Shown here piece by piece: positions 7,709-15,499 of a stretch of DNA of 15,675 nucleotides (positions are counted from its first letter, which is position 1; each line of letters starts with the position of its first letter). Source of the stretch: Salegentibacter sp. (GTDB lineage: Bacteria > Bacteroidota > Bacteroidia > Flavobacteriales > Flavobacteriaceae). The stretch lies in NCBI GenBank assembly GCA_024635815.1, contig JAGXIG010000046.1:1-15675 (forward strand), read 5' to 3'. The position numbers and the translations under genes are program-made. The notes below the pieces were generated by a model, which saw only the letters and a list, made by a program, of their open reading frames with translations, made no database searches and was not told the DNA's origin.

Positions 7709-7734
7709 AGTAACAAAATACAGTCTTTGTTACT
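7709..7734. repeat. Perfect 9-base inverted repeat between dapB and lepB
   Basis: AGTAACAAA at 7709-7717 and TTTGTTACT at 7726-7734 are exact reverse complements separated by eight bases. They fill most of the 55-base gap between dapB and lepB. The RNA would fold into a clean hairpin in either direction. No run of T follows it on the minus strand, so it is a poor intrinsic terminator. It could be a protein-binding operator, an RNA processing or stability hairpin, or a pause site that sets the dapB to lepB ratio. The symmetry is certain, the role is a guess. Confidence 0.6.
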
Positions 7735-7743
7735 TTATTTTAT

Positions 7744-8457
7744 TTAAAATTGGCTGGATAGCACGTCTTTCATAGTAAAAATACCTTTCTTGTCCTTAAG
7801 AAATTCGGCGGCAATAACAGCTCCTAAGGCGAATCCCTGTCTGGATTTCGCAGTATGTACAATTTCTATAGAATCTATCTTAGAATTATAAGAAACGGTA
7901 TGTGTTCCGGGAACGTCATCAATTCTTTTCGCCTTAACCGGGATTTCATCTTCTTCAGCATGATCCAGTTGCCAGTTTTTCTTTTTATCGTTTTCAGAAA
8001 TAATTTGTTGCGCAAGGCTTATGGCGGTTCCACTTGGCGCATCTTGCTTTTGAGTATGGTGAATTTCTTCAATTTCAACGGCATAATCATCCATACCGTT
8101 CATCATTTTAGCCAGTTTCTTATTTAGCTCAAAGAATAGATTTACACCCACACTAAAATTTGAAGCATATATAAAAGCACTATCTTCCTTCTTACAGATT
8201 TCAATAGCTTTTTCATAATCGTCTAACCAACCTGTAGTGCCACAAACTACTGGGATTTTATTTTTAAAACAGGTGGTAATATTTTTAAACGCTGCTTTGG
8301 GGACGCTAAAATCTATAGCAACATCAATTTCCATTTTATCAATCTCACAAGTATCAATATCTTCTTCGAGCTTAAGAACAATTTCGTGACCACGATTTAG
8401 TGCAATCTCTTCGATTGTCTTTCCCATTTTTCCGTATCCTAAAAGTGCTATTTTCAT
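7744..8457 (-). CDS. dapB: 4-hydroxy-tetrahydrodipicolinate reductase
   Basis: DapB reduces 4-hydroxy-tetrahydrodipicolinate with NAD(P)H in the lysine and meso-diaminopimelate pathway, and so feeds both protein and peptidoglycan synthesis in the cytoplasm. The N-terminal Rossmann motif G-Y-G-K-M-G lies at residues 7-12. The hallmark of the C-terminal domain is E-I-H133-H134-T-Q-K137-Q-D-A-P-S-G-T-A, with the catalytic His and Lys equivalent to H159/K163 of E. coli. V-C-G-T-T-G-W is also present. At 237 residues it is shorter than the 273 of E. coli, which is normal for this phylum. It sits after the DUF5683 gene with a 70-base gap and before lepB. The other dap genes are not in the window. 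Confidence 0.96.
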   Translation of the reverse strand: MKIALLGYGKMGKTIEEIALNRGHEIVLKLEEDIDTCEIDKMEIDVAIDFSVPKAAFKNITTCFKNKIPVVCGTTGWLDDYEKAIEICKKEDSAFIYASNFSVGVNLFFELNKKLAKMMNGMDDYAVEIEEIHHTQKQDAPSGTAISLAQQIISENDKKKNWQLDHAEEDEIPVKAKRIDDVPGTHTVSYNSKIDSIEIVHTAKSRQGFALGAVIAAEFLKDKKGIFTMKDVLSSQF

Positions 8458-8498
8458 CTCTATTAATTTTGCTATTGTATTATGTTAACGATTGCAAA

Positions 8499-8517
8499 AT
8501 ATAACCAATAGTTATAT
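8499..8517. repeat. 7-base palindrome upstream of dapB
   Basis: ATATAAC at 8499-8505 and GTTATAT at 8511-8517 are exact reverse complements around a five-base centre, in the 70-base gap between the DUF5683 gene and dapB. On the minus strand the second arm runs into three T residues. It may be a weak hairpin ending or attenuating the par transcript, or an operator for dapB. The arms are nearly all A/T, so chance is a real possibility. Confidence 0.35.
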
Positions 8518-8527
8518 ATGCTATATT

Positions 8528-9112
8528 CTAAAACCTATAATTTAAAGATAGGCCGTAGCGGGATTTTCCGGTAAAATTATCAAAATCCATATTTGGTTTT
8601 ACCGAAAGGTCTTCACTCACATTAAATTGCTGTAAATGCGCATCTACGTTGGCATCGATTATGTTTAAAACATAAATACCTGCGGTTACTAAAATCGAAA
8701 TTTCTTTATTTCTTCGATAAAATTGCTGCGCTCTTATTAGTCCATCGTTAGTAATCCTGCCTTCAAATTCATCTTTTCTGCCGGCAAGCCTGTTCTTATA
8801 AGCATCCCTGTAACGATTCCATTGATTATCATTACTGATATAAAAATAAACTCCAATTCCAAGACCTGCATAAGCGATAGGAATTTTCCAGTATCGACCG
8901 TTATAGGCCTGACCCAAACCTGGTAAAACTGCTGAGTAGAATGCGGCTTTGGCAGGTGCGAGCGCGTTATAAGGTTTATAATCCTTTTCTTCTTCATCAG
9001 AAATCGTATCCTGCACCGCAGGCCTTTCAAGCATTAAAGAATCTTCCTGGGCCATTATTGTAGTAACAAACAACAGAAAACAAAGAATTGATAAAACCTT
9101 ATTAATCTTCAC
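8528..9112 (-). CDS. DUF5683 domain protein, exported or membrane
   Basis: This 194-residue protein starts with a signal peptide (residues 1-21, hydrophobic core L-S-I-L-C-F-L-L-F-V, probable cleavage after M-A before Q-E-D-S). An acidic stretch follows (E-R-P-A-V-Q-D-T to E-E-E-K-D-Y), then a conserved hydrophobic region around A-F-Y-S-A-V-L-P-G-L-G-Q-A-Y-N-G-R-Y-W-K and a second hydrophobic helix I-S-I-L-V-T-A-G-I-Y-V-L-N-I-I-D-A-N-V-D-A-H-L. This is the pattern of DUF5683, which I recognise beside parAB in Bacteroidota. The C-terminus ends in an aromatic residue (Y-R-F), as many outer-membrane proteins do, but the protein is too small for me to claim a barrel. Its start overlaps the parB end by 11 bases, so it is probably co-translated. 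No function is known to me. Confidence 0.85.
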   Translation of the reverse strand: MKINKVLSILCFLLFVTTIMAQEDSLMLERPAVQDTISDEEEKDYKPYNALAPAKAAFYSAVLPGLGQAYNGRYWKIPIAYAGLGIGVYFYISNDNQWNRYRDAYKNRLAGRKDEFEGRITNDGLIRAQQFYRRNKEISILVTAGIYVLNIIDANVDAHLQQFNVSEDLSVKPNMDFDNFTGKSRYGLSLNYRF

Positions 9113-10007
9113 CCTGAATAAGTTTTTTTAACCGAATAAAATCTTCTTCGGAAGAAAAAGGAATACTGAGTTTACCTGAACCCTTTTTGGTGACTTTTAC
9201 ATCTACTTTTGTCCCAAGGTATTCTGAAAATTCCTTGATTCCTTTTTTATAAGAGGTAGGGACCGAAGCTGATTTCTTTATGGTTTTTGAAGATTTTGCG
9301 CCTTCGTTTACTTCACGCACCAATTGTTCGGTCTCTCTAACCGATAGAGATTTTTGAAGTATTTTCTCGTAAATTTCCAGTTGTTGTTGCGGATCATTTA
9401 CGTTGATAAGCGCGCGGCCATGGCCCATACTCATAAAGCCATCCCGCATTCCTGTTTGAATAATAGGATCCAGTTTTAAAAGGCGTAAATAGTTGGCTAT
9501 AGTCGACCGGTTTTTACCAATGCGCTCGCTAAGTTGTTCCTGTGTTAGGTTTATTTCATCTATTAAACGCTGATAAGAAAGTGAGATTTCTATGGGATCT
9601 AAATCCTGACGTTGAATGTTTTCAACCAAAGCCATCTCTAAAGACTCCTGATCGTTTGCAATCCTAATGTAAGCAGGAATGGTTTCTAAACCAATCAATT
9701 TGGAAGCCCGATAGCGACGTTCCCCTGAAACCAGCTGATATTTATCGAAATCGAGTTTTCTAACAGTAATTGGCTGAATTACTCCAAGTTCTTTAATAGA
9801 AGAGGCCAGTTCTTTAAGACTGTCTTCATTAAAACTGGTTCTTGGCTGAAACGGATTTACTTCAACAGAATCTAAATCCAGTTCTACAATATGCCCAACC
9901 AGTTTATCGGCATTTTTATCTTCAGCAGATTGTATATCGTTTTGCGGGTCTTTCAATAAAGCCGAAAGTCCTCGTCCTAAAGCTTGTTTTTTGGTCGCTT
10001 TCGCCAT
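9102..10007 (-). CDS. parB: Chromosome-partitioning protein ParB (Spo0J-like, CTP-dependent clamp family)
   Basis: ParB loads at centromere-like parS sites, spreads along DNA and works with ParA to separate replicated origins. The N-terminus carries the ParA-contact box L-G-R12-G-L-S-A-L-L. The nucleotide-binding domain shows N-P-F-Q-P-R at 51-56, G-E-R-R-Y-R-A at 95-101 (the C motif of ParB-type CTPases) and E-N-I-Q-R-Q-D-L-D-P-I-E at 130-141. A helix-turn-helix follows at about 156-177 (Q-L-S-E-R-I-G-K-N-R-S-T-I-A-N-Y), then a linker and a C-terminal dimerisation domain. The 301-residue length is typical of chromosomal ParB. It starts four bases after the parA stop codon and overlaps the DUF5683 start. 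Gene order and size point to the chromosomal system and not a plasmid. Confidence 0.97.
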   Translation of the reverse strand: MAKATKKQALGRGLSALLKDPQNDIQSAEDKNADKLVGHIVELDLDSVEVNPFQPRTSFNEDSLKELASSIKELGVIQPITVRKLDFDKYQLVSGERRYRASKLIGLETIPAYIRIANDQESLEMALVENIQRQDLDPIEISLSYQRLIDEINLTQEQLSERIGKNRSTIANYLRLLKLDPIIQTGMRDGFMSMGHGRALINVNDPQQQLEIYEKILQKSLSVRETEQLVREVNEGAKSSKTIKKSASVPTSYKKGIKEFSEYLGTKVDVKVTKKGSGKLSIPFSSEEDFIRLKKLIQGED

Positions 10008-10010
10008 CTT

Positions 10011-10775
10011 CTAAGGGTTTTTCTTTATAATTTCGTTTGCCAGGCTCAGATAATTGCTGGCTCCTTTACTGCCAGCGTCATAGTTAATAATACTTTCACC
10101 ATAACTAGGGGCTTCACTTAAACGCACATTTCTTTGAATGATTGTATCAAAAACCATCTCGCCAAAATGCTTCTGAACTTCTTCTACCACCTGGTTCGAA
10201 AGCCTTAGACGGGAATCGTACATAGTTAGCAGTAAACCTTCTATGTCTAATTTATTATTATGAATTTTTTGAACGCTTTTTATGGTATTCAATAATTTCC
10301 CTAAACCTTCCAGCGCAAAATATTCACACTGAATTGGAATAACCACAGAATCTGATGCTGTTAAGGCATTTAATGTTAATAAACCGAGGGAAGGAGCGCA
10401 ATCAATCAGAATAAAATCATACAGTTCCTTTAAGGGAGTGATCGCCTTTTTCAGCATAGACTCCCTTTGATCCTGGTCTACCAACTCGATTTCTATCGCA
10501 ACCAGGTCAATATGGGCCGGGATAATATCTAAATTCGGAGAGCTTGTTTTTTGAATACAATCCTCTGGCGCTATTGAGTCTTCAAAAAGCTGATAAGTGC
10601 CTAACTCAACCTCTTCCACGTCAATTCCGAGTCGGGAAGTGGCGTTGGCCTGCGGGTCTGCATCTATTAACAATACTTTCTTTTCAAGTACTCCAAGCGA
10701 AGCGGCCAGGTTTACCGAGGTAGTGGTTTTTCCCACTCCTCCCTTTTGGTTTGCAATAGCAATGATTTTACCCAT
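10011..10775 (-). CDS. parA: Chromosome-partitioning ATPase ParA (Soj-like)
   Basis: ParA is a deviant-Walker ATPase that binds the nucleoid as an ATP dimer and is stripped by ParB, which moves origin regions apart. The signature is K11-G-G-V-G-K16-T-T at the extreme N-terminus with both the signature and the phosphate-loop Lys. It is followed by L-L-I-D-A-D-P-Q at 34-41 (Walker A') and F-I-L-I-D124-C-A-P (Walker B). There is no N-terminal DNA-binding extension, so it is the short chromosomal type of 254 residues. It leads the parA-parB-DUF5683-dapB-lepB-wbqC series. The 79 bases between its start and the upstream terminator must hold its promoter, but I see no clear consensus there. Confidence 0.97.
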   Translation of the reverse strand: MGKIIAIANQKGGVGKTTTSVNLAASLGVLEKKVLLIDADPQANATSRLGIDVEEVELGTYQLFEDSIAPEDCIQKTSSPNLDIIPAHIDLVAIEIELVDQDQRESMLKKAITPLKELYDFILIDCAPSLGLLTLNALTASDSVVIPIQCEYFALEGLGKLLNTIKSVQKIHNNKLDIEGLLLTMYDSRLRLSNQVVEEVQKHFGEMVFDTIIQRNVRLSEAPSYGESIINYDAGSKGASNYLSLANEIIKKNP

Positions 10776-10854
10776 TAAGTCTCTATTATTTTTGAAGGGT
10801 AAAAATACAATTTATTACAGGTTTATAAAATGATTTTGTTAACAGCTTATACAT

Positions 10855-10891
10855 AAAAAACCGATTGTTGCCAGAAATGCTTAACAATAGG
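10855..10891 (-). terminator. Intrinsic terminator after the mutase-SDR transcript
   Basis: Read on the minus strand, CCTATTGTT (10891-10883) pairs with AACAATCGG (10869-10861) across a 13-base loop, giving eight of nine pairs with one T/C mismatch, followed at once by six T residues (10860-10855). That is the classic hairpin plus U-tract. It starts 48 bases downstream of the SDR stop codon and upstream of parA in the same direction, so it should separate the two transcription units. The stem is fairly AT-rich, so some read-through into parA is possible. Confidence 0.6.
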
Positions 10892-10895
10892 TTTT

Positions 10896-10929
10896 AATCT
10901 GAAAAAACCAATAGGAATAACTTCAGATT
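10896..10929. repeat. 8-base perfect inverted repeat beside the SDR stop
   Basis: AATCTGAA at 10896-10903 and TTCAGATT at 10922-10929 are exact reverse complements around an 18-base centre. The repeat lies directly between the SDR stop codon and the terminator hairpin. The word CAATAGG also occurs twice as a direct repeat, once in the terminator arm (10885-10891) and once inside this loop. The two hairpins could form in series, protecting the 3' end or aiding termination. The symmetry is certain, the role is inferred. Confidence 0.45.
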
Positions 10930-10938
10930 TAGCTAGTT

Positions 10939-11820
10939 TTAACTGCTTTTCTTCGCTTTAATCATCGCTTCTAATTTATCCCACATTTCCTCTGGAATAG
11001 CTTCCAGTAAATTAAACTGCCCGGCGCCTTTAAGCCATTCGCCGCCATCTATGGTAATTACTTCACCATTTACATAAGCTGAAAAATCTGAAACCAAATA
11101 AGCGGCGAGATTTGCCAGTTCCTGGTGTTCGCCAACTCGTTTTAGTGGAACTTTCTTAGCTAAATCAAATTTATCTTTTAGATCTCCAGGTAACAATCTA
11201 TCCCAGGCACCTTTGGTAGGGAAGGGGCCGGGTGCAATGGCGTTAAATCTAATTCCATATTTTGCCCATTCTACGGCTAAAGATCGAGTCATTGCCAAAA
11301 CTCCTGCTTTTGCGGTAGCACTTGGTACCACATAAGCCGAACCTGTCCAAGCGTAAGTGGTCACAATATTTAATACGGTTTTGTCTTTTTGTTTTTCATC
11401 TATCCAATGTTTTCCAAGAGCCATGGTGCAGTTTTTACTGCCCTTCAACACGATATCGATTATAGTATCAAAAGCGTTGGCACTTAATCTTTCGGTGGGA
11501 GAGATGAAATTTCCGGCGGCGTTATTTAGTAAAACGTCAACGCTTCCAAATTCTTTAAGAACCTCCTCGCGCATATTTTCTACCTGCTCATAATGCCGAA
11601 CATCGCATTGAACAGCAAAACATTTACCGCCGGTTTCATTTTCAAGTTCTTTAGCGGTATTTTTTAGTTTTTCCAGGTCTCGGGAAGTAATCGCTACTTT
11701 AGCGCCAAGTTCCATAAAATATTTGGTCATTGCTTTTCCAAGTCCGCTGCCGCCACCGGTTACGATAATCGTTTTTCCTTTTAAAGCATCGTCCCGAAGC
11801 ATTTTTTTAGTATAATCCAT
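10939..11820 (-). CDS. SDR-family oxidoreductase resembling 2,4-dienoyl-CoA reductase
   Basis: This 293-residue short-chain dehydrogenase/reductase has a cofactor loop T-G-G-G-S-G-L-G-K at 21-29 and N-N-A-A-G at 99-103. It does not have the usual Y-x-x-x-K pair. The region reads T-T-Y156-A-W-T-G followed by P-S-A-T-A-K171-A-G, with Tyr and Lys 15 residues apart, the arrangement of mammalian mitochondrial 2,4-dienoyl-CoA reductase. N-F-I-S-P-T-E-R-L-S and A-P-G-P-F-P-T-K-G-A-W are also close to that family. It probably reduces 2,4-dienoyl-CoA esters with NADPH during breakdown of unsaturated fatty acids. It lies 29 bases after the mutase large subunit in the same direction, which fits a shared acyl-CoA catabolic transcript. 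The exact substrate is an inference from family resemblance. Confidence 0.88.
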   Translation of the reverse strand: MDYTKKMLRDDALKGKTIIVTGGGSGLGKAMTKYFMELGAKVAITSRDLEKLKNTAKELENETGGKCFAVQCDVRHYEQVENMREEVLKEFGSVDVLLNNAAGNFISPTERLSANAFDTIIDIVLKGSKNCTMALGKHWIDEKQKDKTVLNIVTTYAWTGSAYVVPSATAKAGVLAMTRSLAVEWAKYGIRFNAIAPGPFPTKGAWDRLLPGDLKDKFDLAKKVPLKRVGEHQELANLAAYLVSDFSAYVNGEVITIDGGEWLKGAGQFNLLEAIPEEMWDKLEAMIKAKKSS

Positions 11821-11849
11821 AATAATTTTTTTTAGTTGGTTTTTCTAAT

Positions 11850-13985
11850 CTATTCTTCATCTATCAAAATCTCCAAAAGCTGAATGGCCGCTTCGCTAAT
11901 TTTAGTCCCCGGGCCAAAAACAGCCACAGCTCCGGCATCAAATAAATATTGATAATCCTGGGACGGAATTACCCCGCCTACAATTACCATAATATCTTCA
12001 CGTCCCAGTTTCTTTAATTCTTCCAGAACCTGTGGCACTAATGTTTTATGCCCAGCCGCCAGGGAAGAAACGCCAAGAATATGAACATCGTTTTCTACTG
12101 CTTGTTTTGCAGCTTCTTTTGGGGTCTGGAATAATGGACCAATATCTACATCGAAACCAAGATCGGCGTAACCGGTGGCTACTACTTTGGCACCACGATC
12201 GTGACCATCCTGCCCCATTTTTGCAATCATAATTCGGGGTCTTCTTCCGTCTTGCTCGGCAAATTTATCAGCCAGTTCCCGGGCTTTCTTGAATGAAGTA
12301 TTGTCTTTCATTTCTTTGGAATATACACCGCTAAAGGTTTGAACTTTTGCTTTATGTCTGCCATAAACTTCTTCCAATGCATCGCTAATCTCACCTAAAG
12401 TAGCACGATGTCTCGCTGCTTCAACCGCTAAGCTAAGCAAATTCCCATTTTCTTTTTTAGCACATTCAGTGAGATCTTTTAGCGCTTTTTGAACTTTTTC
12501 GGAATTTCTTTCGGCTTTTATCTTTTCCAGGCGTTCTACCTGTTGTTTTCTTACGGTTTGGTTATCTACTTCTAAAGTAACCAGTTCTTCCTCTTTTTCC
12601 AGGCGGTATTTGTTTGTGCCTACTATAATATCAGTTTCACTATCGATTCTGGCTTGTTTTTTCGCTGCGGCTTCTTCAATACGCATCTTTGGAATTCCTT
12701 CCTCAATGGCTTTGGTCATTCCGCCAAGTTCTTCAACTTCCACGATAAGCTTCCAGGCTTTTTCTGCAATTTCATTTGTAAGTTTTTCAACATAAAAACT
12801 CCCTGCCCACGGGTCGACCGTTTTGGTTATTTTTGTCTCCTGCTGAAGATGTAATTGGGTATTCCTGGCAATCCTGGCCGAAAAATCGGTAGGTAAGGCA
12901 ATGGCTTCATCTAAAGCATTGGTGTGTAAACTTTGTGTACCGCCAAATGCTGCTGCTGCCGCCTCAATGCAGGTACGTGCCACATTATTAAAAGGATCCT
13001 GCTCGGTTAAACTCCATCCGCTGGTTTGAGAATGCGTTCTAAGCGATAGTGATTTTGGATCTTTCGGATTAAATTGTTTCACAAGTTTCGCCCAAAGCAT
13101 GCGAGCTGCCCGCATTTTTGCAATTTCCATAAAATGGTTCATCCCAATACCCCAGAAAAATGAAAGTCGTGGCGCAAAACTATCAATATCCATCCCGGCG
13201 TCTAAACCTTTTCTGATGTATTCCAGTCCGTCGGCAAGGGTATAAGCCAGTTCAATATCACAGGTGGCACCGGCTTCCTGCATATGATATCCTGAAATAC
13301 TAATGCTGTTGAATTTGGGCATATTTTGAGAAGAATATTCAAAAATATCTGAAATTATCTTCATTGAAGGAGTAGGCGGGTAGATGTAAGTATTTCGCAC
13401 CATAAACTCCTTTAAAATATCGTTTTGAATGGTTCCCGAAAGTTGCTCAGGTTTTACACCCTGTTCTTCAGCAGCTACGATGTAAAAAGCCAAAACCGGT
13501 AAAACAGCGCCATTCATTGTCATGGAAACCGACATTTTATCGAGTGGAATCTGGTCAAAAAGGATCTTCACATCCTCAACCGAATCAATCGCAACTCCGG
13601 CTTTTCCAACATCACCAACCACACGCTCGTGATCGCTGTCGTAACCGCGATGGGTGGGAAGATCAAAAGCTACTGATAATCCTTTTTGTCCGGCAGCGAG
13701 ATTTCTTCGGTAAAAAGCATTGCTTTCTTCGGCAGTAGAAAATCCTGCATACTGGCGAATCGTCCAAGGCCGACTAACATACATTGTACTGTAAGGACCC
13801 CTTAAATAAGGTGGGATTCCCGCGGCAAAATTTAAATGTTGTAAATCCTGAATATGAGCTTTAGAATAGGAAGGCTGCAGATCTATTTCTTCAGGAGTTT
13901 CAAAAGTGTTGTTTTCTCCTTCTTTTTGCCTATTTCCAAGTTCCGGCTGCCGTAATTCTATATGTTGAAGTTCTTTTCTTTGCAT
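11850..13985 (-). CDS. scpA: Methylmalonyl-CoA mutase, large (catalytic) subunit
   Basis: This adenosylcobalamin enzyme interconverts (R)-methylmalonyl-CoA and succinyl-CoA, linking propionyl-CoA metabolism to the TCA cycle. The 711 residues align over the whole length with known catalytic subunits. An N-terminal segment binds the partner subunit. A TIM barrel carries R-P-W-T-I-R-Q-Y79-A-G-F-S and G-Y-H234-M-Q-E-A-G-A, matching the catalytic Tyr89 and His244 of the Propionibacterium enzyme. The C-terminal cobalamin domain (about 580-711) has G-Q-D593-G-H595-D-R-G598, with the lower-ligand His, then G-V-S-S-L-A-A-G-H and G-G-V-I-P. All key residues are intact. It follows the small-subunit gene by 15 bases. 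The epimerase, carboxylase and G-protein chaperone of the pathway are not in the window. Confidence 0.98.
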   Translation of the reverse strand: MQRKELQHIELRQPELGNRQKEGENNTFETPEEIDLQPSYSKAHIQDLQHLNFAAGIPPYLRGPYSTMYVSRPWTIRQYAGFSTAEESNAFYRRNLAAGQKGLSVAFDLPTHRGYDSDHERVVGDVGKAGVAIDSVEDVKILFDQIPLDKMSVSMTMNGAVLPVLAFYIVAAEEQGVKPEQLSGTIQNDILKEFMVRNTYIYPPTPSMKIISDIFEYSSQNMPKFNSISISGYHMQEAGATCDIELAYTLADGLEYIRKGLDAGMDIDSFAPRLSFFWGIGMNHFMEIAKMRAARMLWAKLVKQFNPKDPKSLSLRTHSQTSGWSLTEQDPFNNVARTCIEAAAAAFGGTQSLHTNALDEAIALPTDFSARIARNTQLHLQQETKITKTVDPWAGSFYVEKLTNEIAEKAWKLIVEVEELGGMTKAIEEGIPKMRIEEAAAKKQARIDSETDIIVGTNKYRLEKEEELVTLEVDNQTVRKQQVERLEKIKAERNSEKVQKALKDLTECAKKENGNLLSLAVEAARHRATLGEISDALEEVYGRHKAKVQTFSGVYSKEMKDNTSFKKARELADKFAEQDGRRPRIMIAKMGQDGHDRGAKVVATGYADLGFDVDIGPLFQTPKEAAKQAVENDVHILGVSSLAAGHKTLVPQVLEELKKLGREDIMVIVGGVIPSQDYQYLFDAGAVAVFGPGTKISEAAIQLLEILIDEE

Positions 13986-14000
13986 TGCTTACTGTTAAAA

Positions 14001-15386
14001 TTAATCGGCCTTTTCCTGTTTTAGGCGTTCTTGCTCCAATTGTTCGCTTAAACGTTTTTCCAGGATAGGTTCAATTAAAGTTTTACGCGGATTTTGTTTT
14101 AAAAACGGGTACAACTCCAATTCATTCTTCATTTTATCCTGCGGATTCTCGAATTTATTGGTGCCGATTAGAACTAATTCGCCACTATCAAATTGTTCCT
14201 GCTCTTTTTTAGCGCTTTCCTTAATTTTTCGTTGAATTACACCTTCTTTTAACTGCTTAAGTAATCCGCCGCCCTTTTCAATTTCTTTAAAAATATCCAA
14301 AGCCATTTCTGCAAATTGTTTGGTAAGACTTTCAATATAATAAGCACCTTCAGCCGCATTGGCCACTTTATCGAGATATGCCTCGTGCTTCATTACCAAC
14401 AACTGATTGCGGGCAATCCGGTCGCCAAACTCATTATTTTTATGATAAATTGCGTCGTAAGGCATATTGTAAACCGTATTGGCACCGCCTAAAACCGCAC
14501 TCATACTTTCGGTAGTGGTTCTTAGCAGGTTTACATTAAAATCGTAGATTGTTTTATTTCGTTTTGTGGGTTGAGCCAGGATATGACAGGTTTCCGGAAT
14601 TTTATATTCGGAAGCTAAAGTTGCGTATAACCATCTTAAGGCTTTGATTTTTGCGATTTCAAAGAAATAATTCGGCCCGGAGGCGATTAAAAATTGAGGC
14701 TGAAATTTCTCGAAATTCGGTTTTTCCTGGAAGTGATTTAGATATTCGTTTACGTGTGCCATTGCGTAAGCCAATTGCTGTGGAATAGTAGCACCGGCAT
14801 TTTGATATAAAGTATCATCCACACTAATTACCGATTGAAAGCCTTCGGAATTTGAAAAAATAGAATCCAGAATTTCGTAGTCTTTTTGACGGTTGTGAAA
14901 CCAATTCCCTGAGCGGGCCAAGTTTCCTACAATATCAAATTGAAGAAAAATCTTGCTTTCTTTTCCTTTTAAAATCTCCCGAAAACGTTTGAAATATTCT
15001 TCAGAAAAAAAGTTGAAACTGAAGTAAATAATAGTTTTTTCAAGGTCTAAACCTTTCAGTAAGTCTTCGATAGAAATTTCTTCCTTCGGAATAATAAACC
15101 AAAGGCTTTCTGTTCCTTTTGTTAAGACTTCCAGGGCTCGGCGATTGGTTTTTTCCGCAGAAGCTACGTATAAACGCTCGCAAATATTCCAGTTTTTTGG
15201 AGAGAGTGTTTTTATGCTGTCTTCAACATCTTCAGCATTATAAAAGGGTTTTATATTAATTCCGTCCAGGGATTTATAGACTAGTTTTTCGTTATAATCA
15301 GCTCCCTTAAGGTCAAATTGTATTTTTTGTTTCCATTCTTTTGCAGAAACTTCTTCAAATTCCTGAAATAATGTTTCCTTCATCAT
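14001..15386 (-). CDS. mutA: Methylmalonyl-CoA mutase, small (non-catalytic) subunit, short form
   Basis: This is the partner of the large subunit, forming an alpha/beta heterodimer in which it has a structural role. The 461 residues correspond to the N-terminal segment and TIM barrel only. The cobalamin-type C-terminal domain of the 638-residue Propionibacterium subunit is absent, and there is no D-x-H-x-x-G anywhere. Common descent with the large subunit shows in R-I-A-R-N-Q-L-L (compare R-I-A-R-N-T-Q-L) and in the shared block E-I-E-K-G-G-G near 370, with I-G-T-N-K-F further on. The catalytic R-Q-Y-A-G-F-S segment is missing, as expected. The tail is charged and helical (K-R-L-S-E-Q-L-E-Q-E-R). 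The start is Met-Met; the second Met at 15383 is equally possible. A 113-base gap separates it from the upstream FtsB-like gene and may hold a promoter, but I see no good -7 consensus. Confidence 0.94.
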   Translation of the reverse strand: MMKETLFQEFEEVSAKEWKQKIQFDLKGADYNEKLVYKSLDGINIKPFYNAEDVEDSIKTLSPKNWNICERLYVASAEKTNRRALEVLTKGTESLWFIIPKEEISIEDLLKGLDLEKTIIYFSFNFFSEEYFKRFREILKGKESKIFLQFDIVGNLARSGNWFHNRQKDYEILDSIFSNSEGFQSVISVDDTLYQNAGATIPQQLAYAMAHVNEYLNHFQEKPNFEKFQPQFLIASGPNYFFEIAKIKALRWLYATLASEYKIPETCHILAQPTKRNKTIYDFNVNLLRTTTESMSAVLGGANTVYNMPYDAIYHKNNEFGDRIARNQLLVMKHEAYLDKVANAAEGAYYIESLTKQFAEMALDIFKEIEKGGGLLKQLKEGVIQRKIKESAKKEQEQFDSGELVLIGTNKFENPQDKMKNELELYPFLKQNPRKTLIEPILEKRLSEQLEQERLKQEKAD

Positions 15387-15499
15387 TTTATAATTTTTAT
15401 ACCAAAGAAATTACTCACAGGCTTATAATTATGTTCCTGTTTGTTGCCAATCTTTGGGTCCAGTATCATGCTGGTTTCATCGTGTGCTTTTATGAAAAA

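Noticed and set aside
7735..7743. T/A-rich tract between dapB and lepB as a U-tract for the 7709-7734 hairpin
   Set aside because: It follows the hairpin only on the plus strand, where no gene is transcribed; on the minus strand it precedes the hairpin.
10776..10854. Consensus promoter for parA
   Set aside because: The closest -7 candidate, TATTTTTA read on the minus strand near 10807-10800, lacks the final G and has no clear -33 partner, so I did not list it.
14010..15380. Small mutase subunit as a truncated pseudogene
   Set aside because: The frame is uninterrupted, the stop is clean, the large subunit follows closely, and the short form is what I expect in this phylum.
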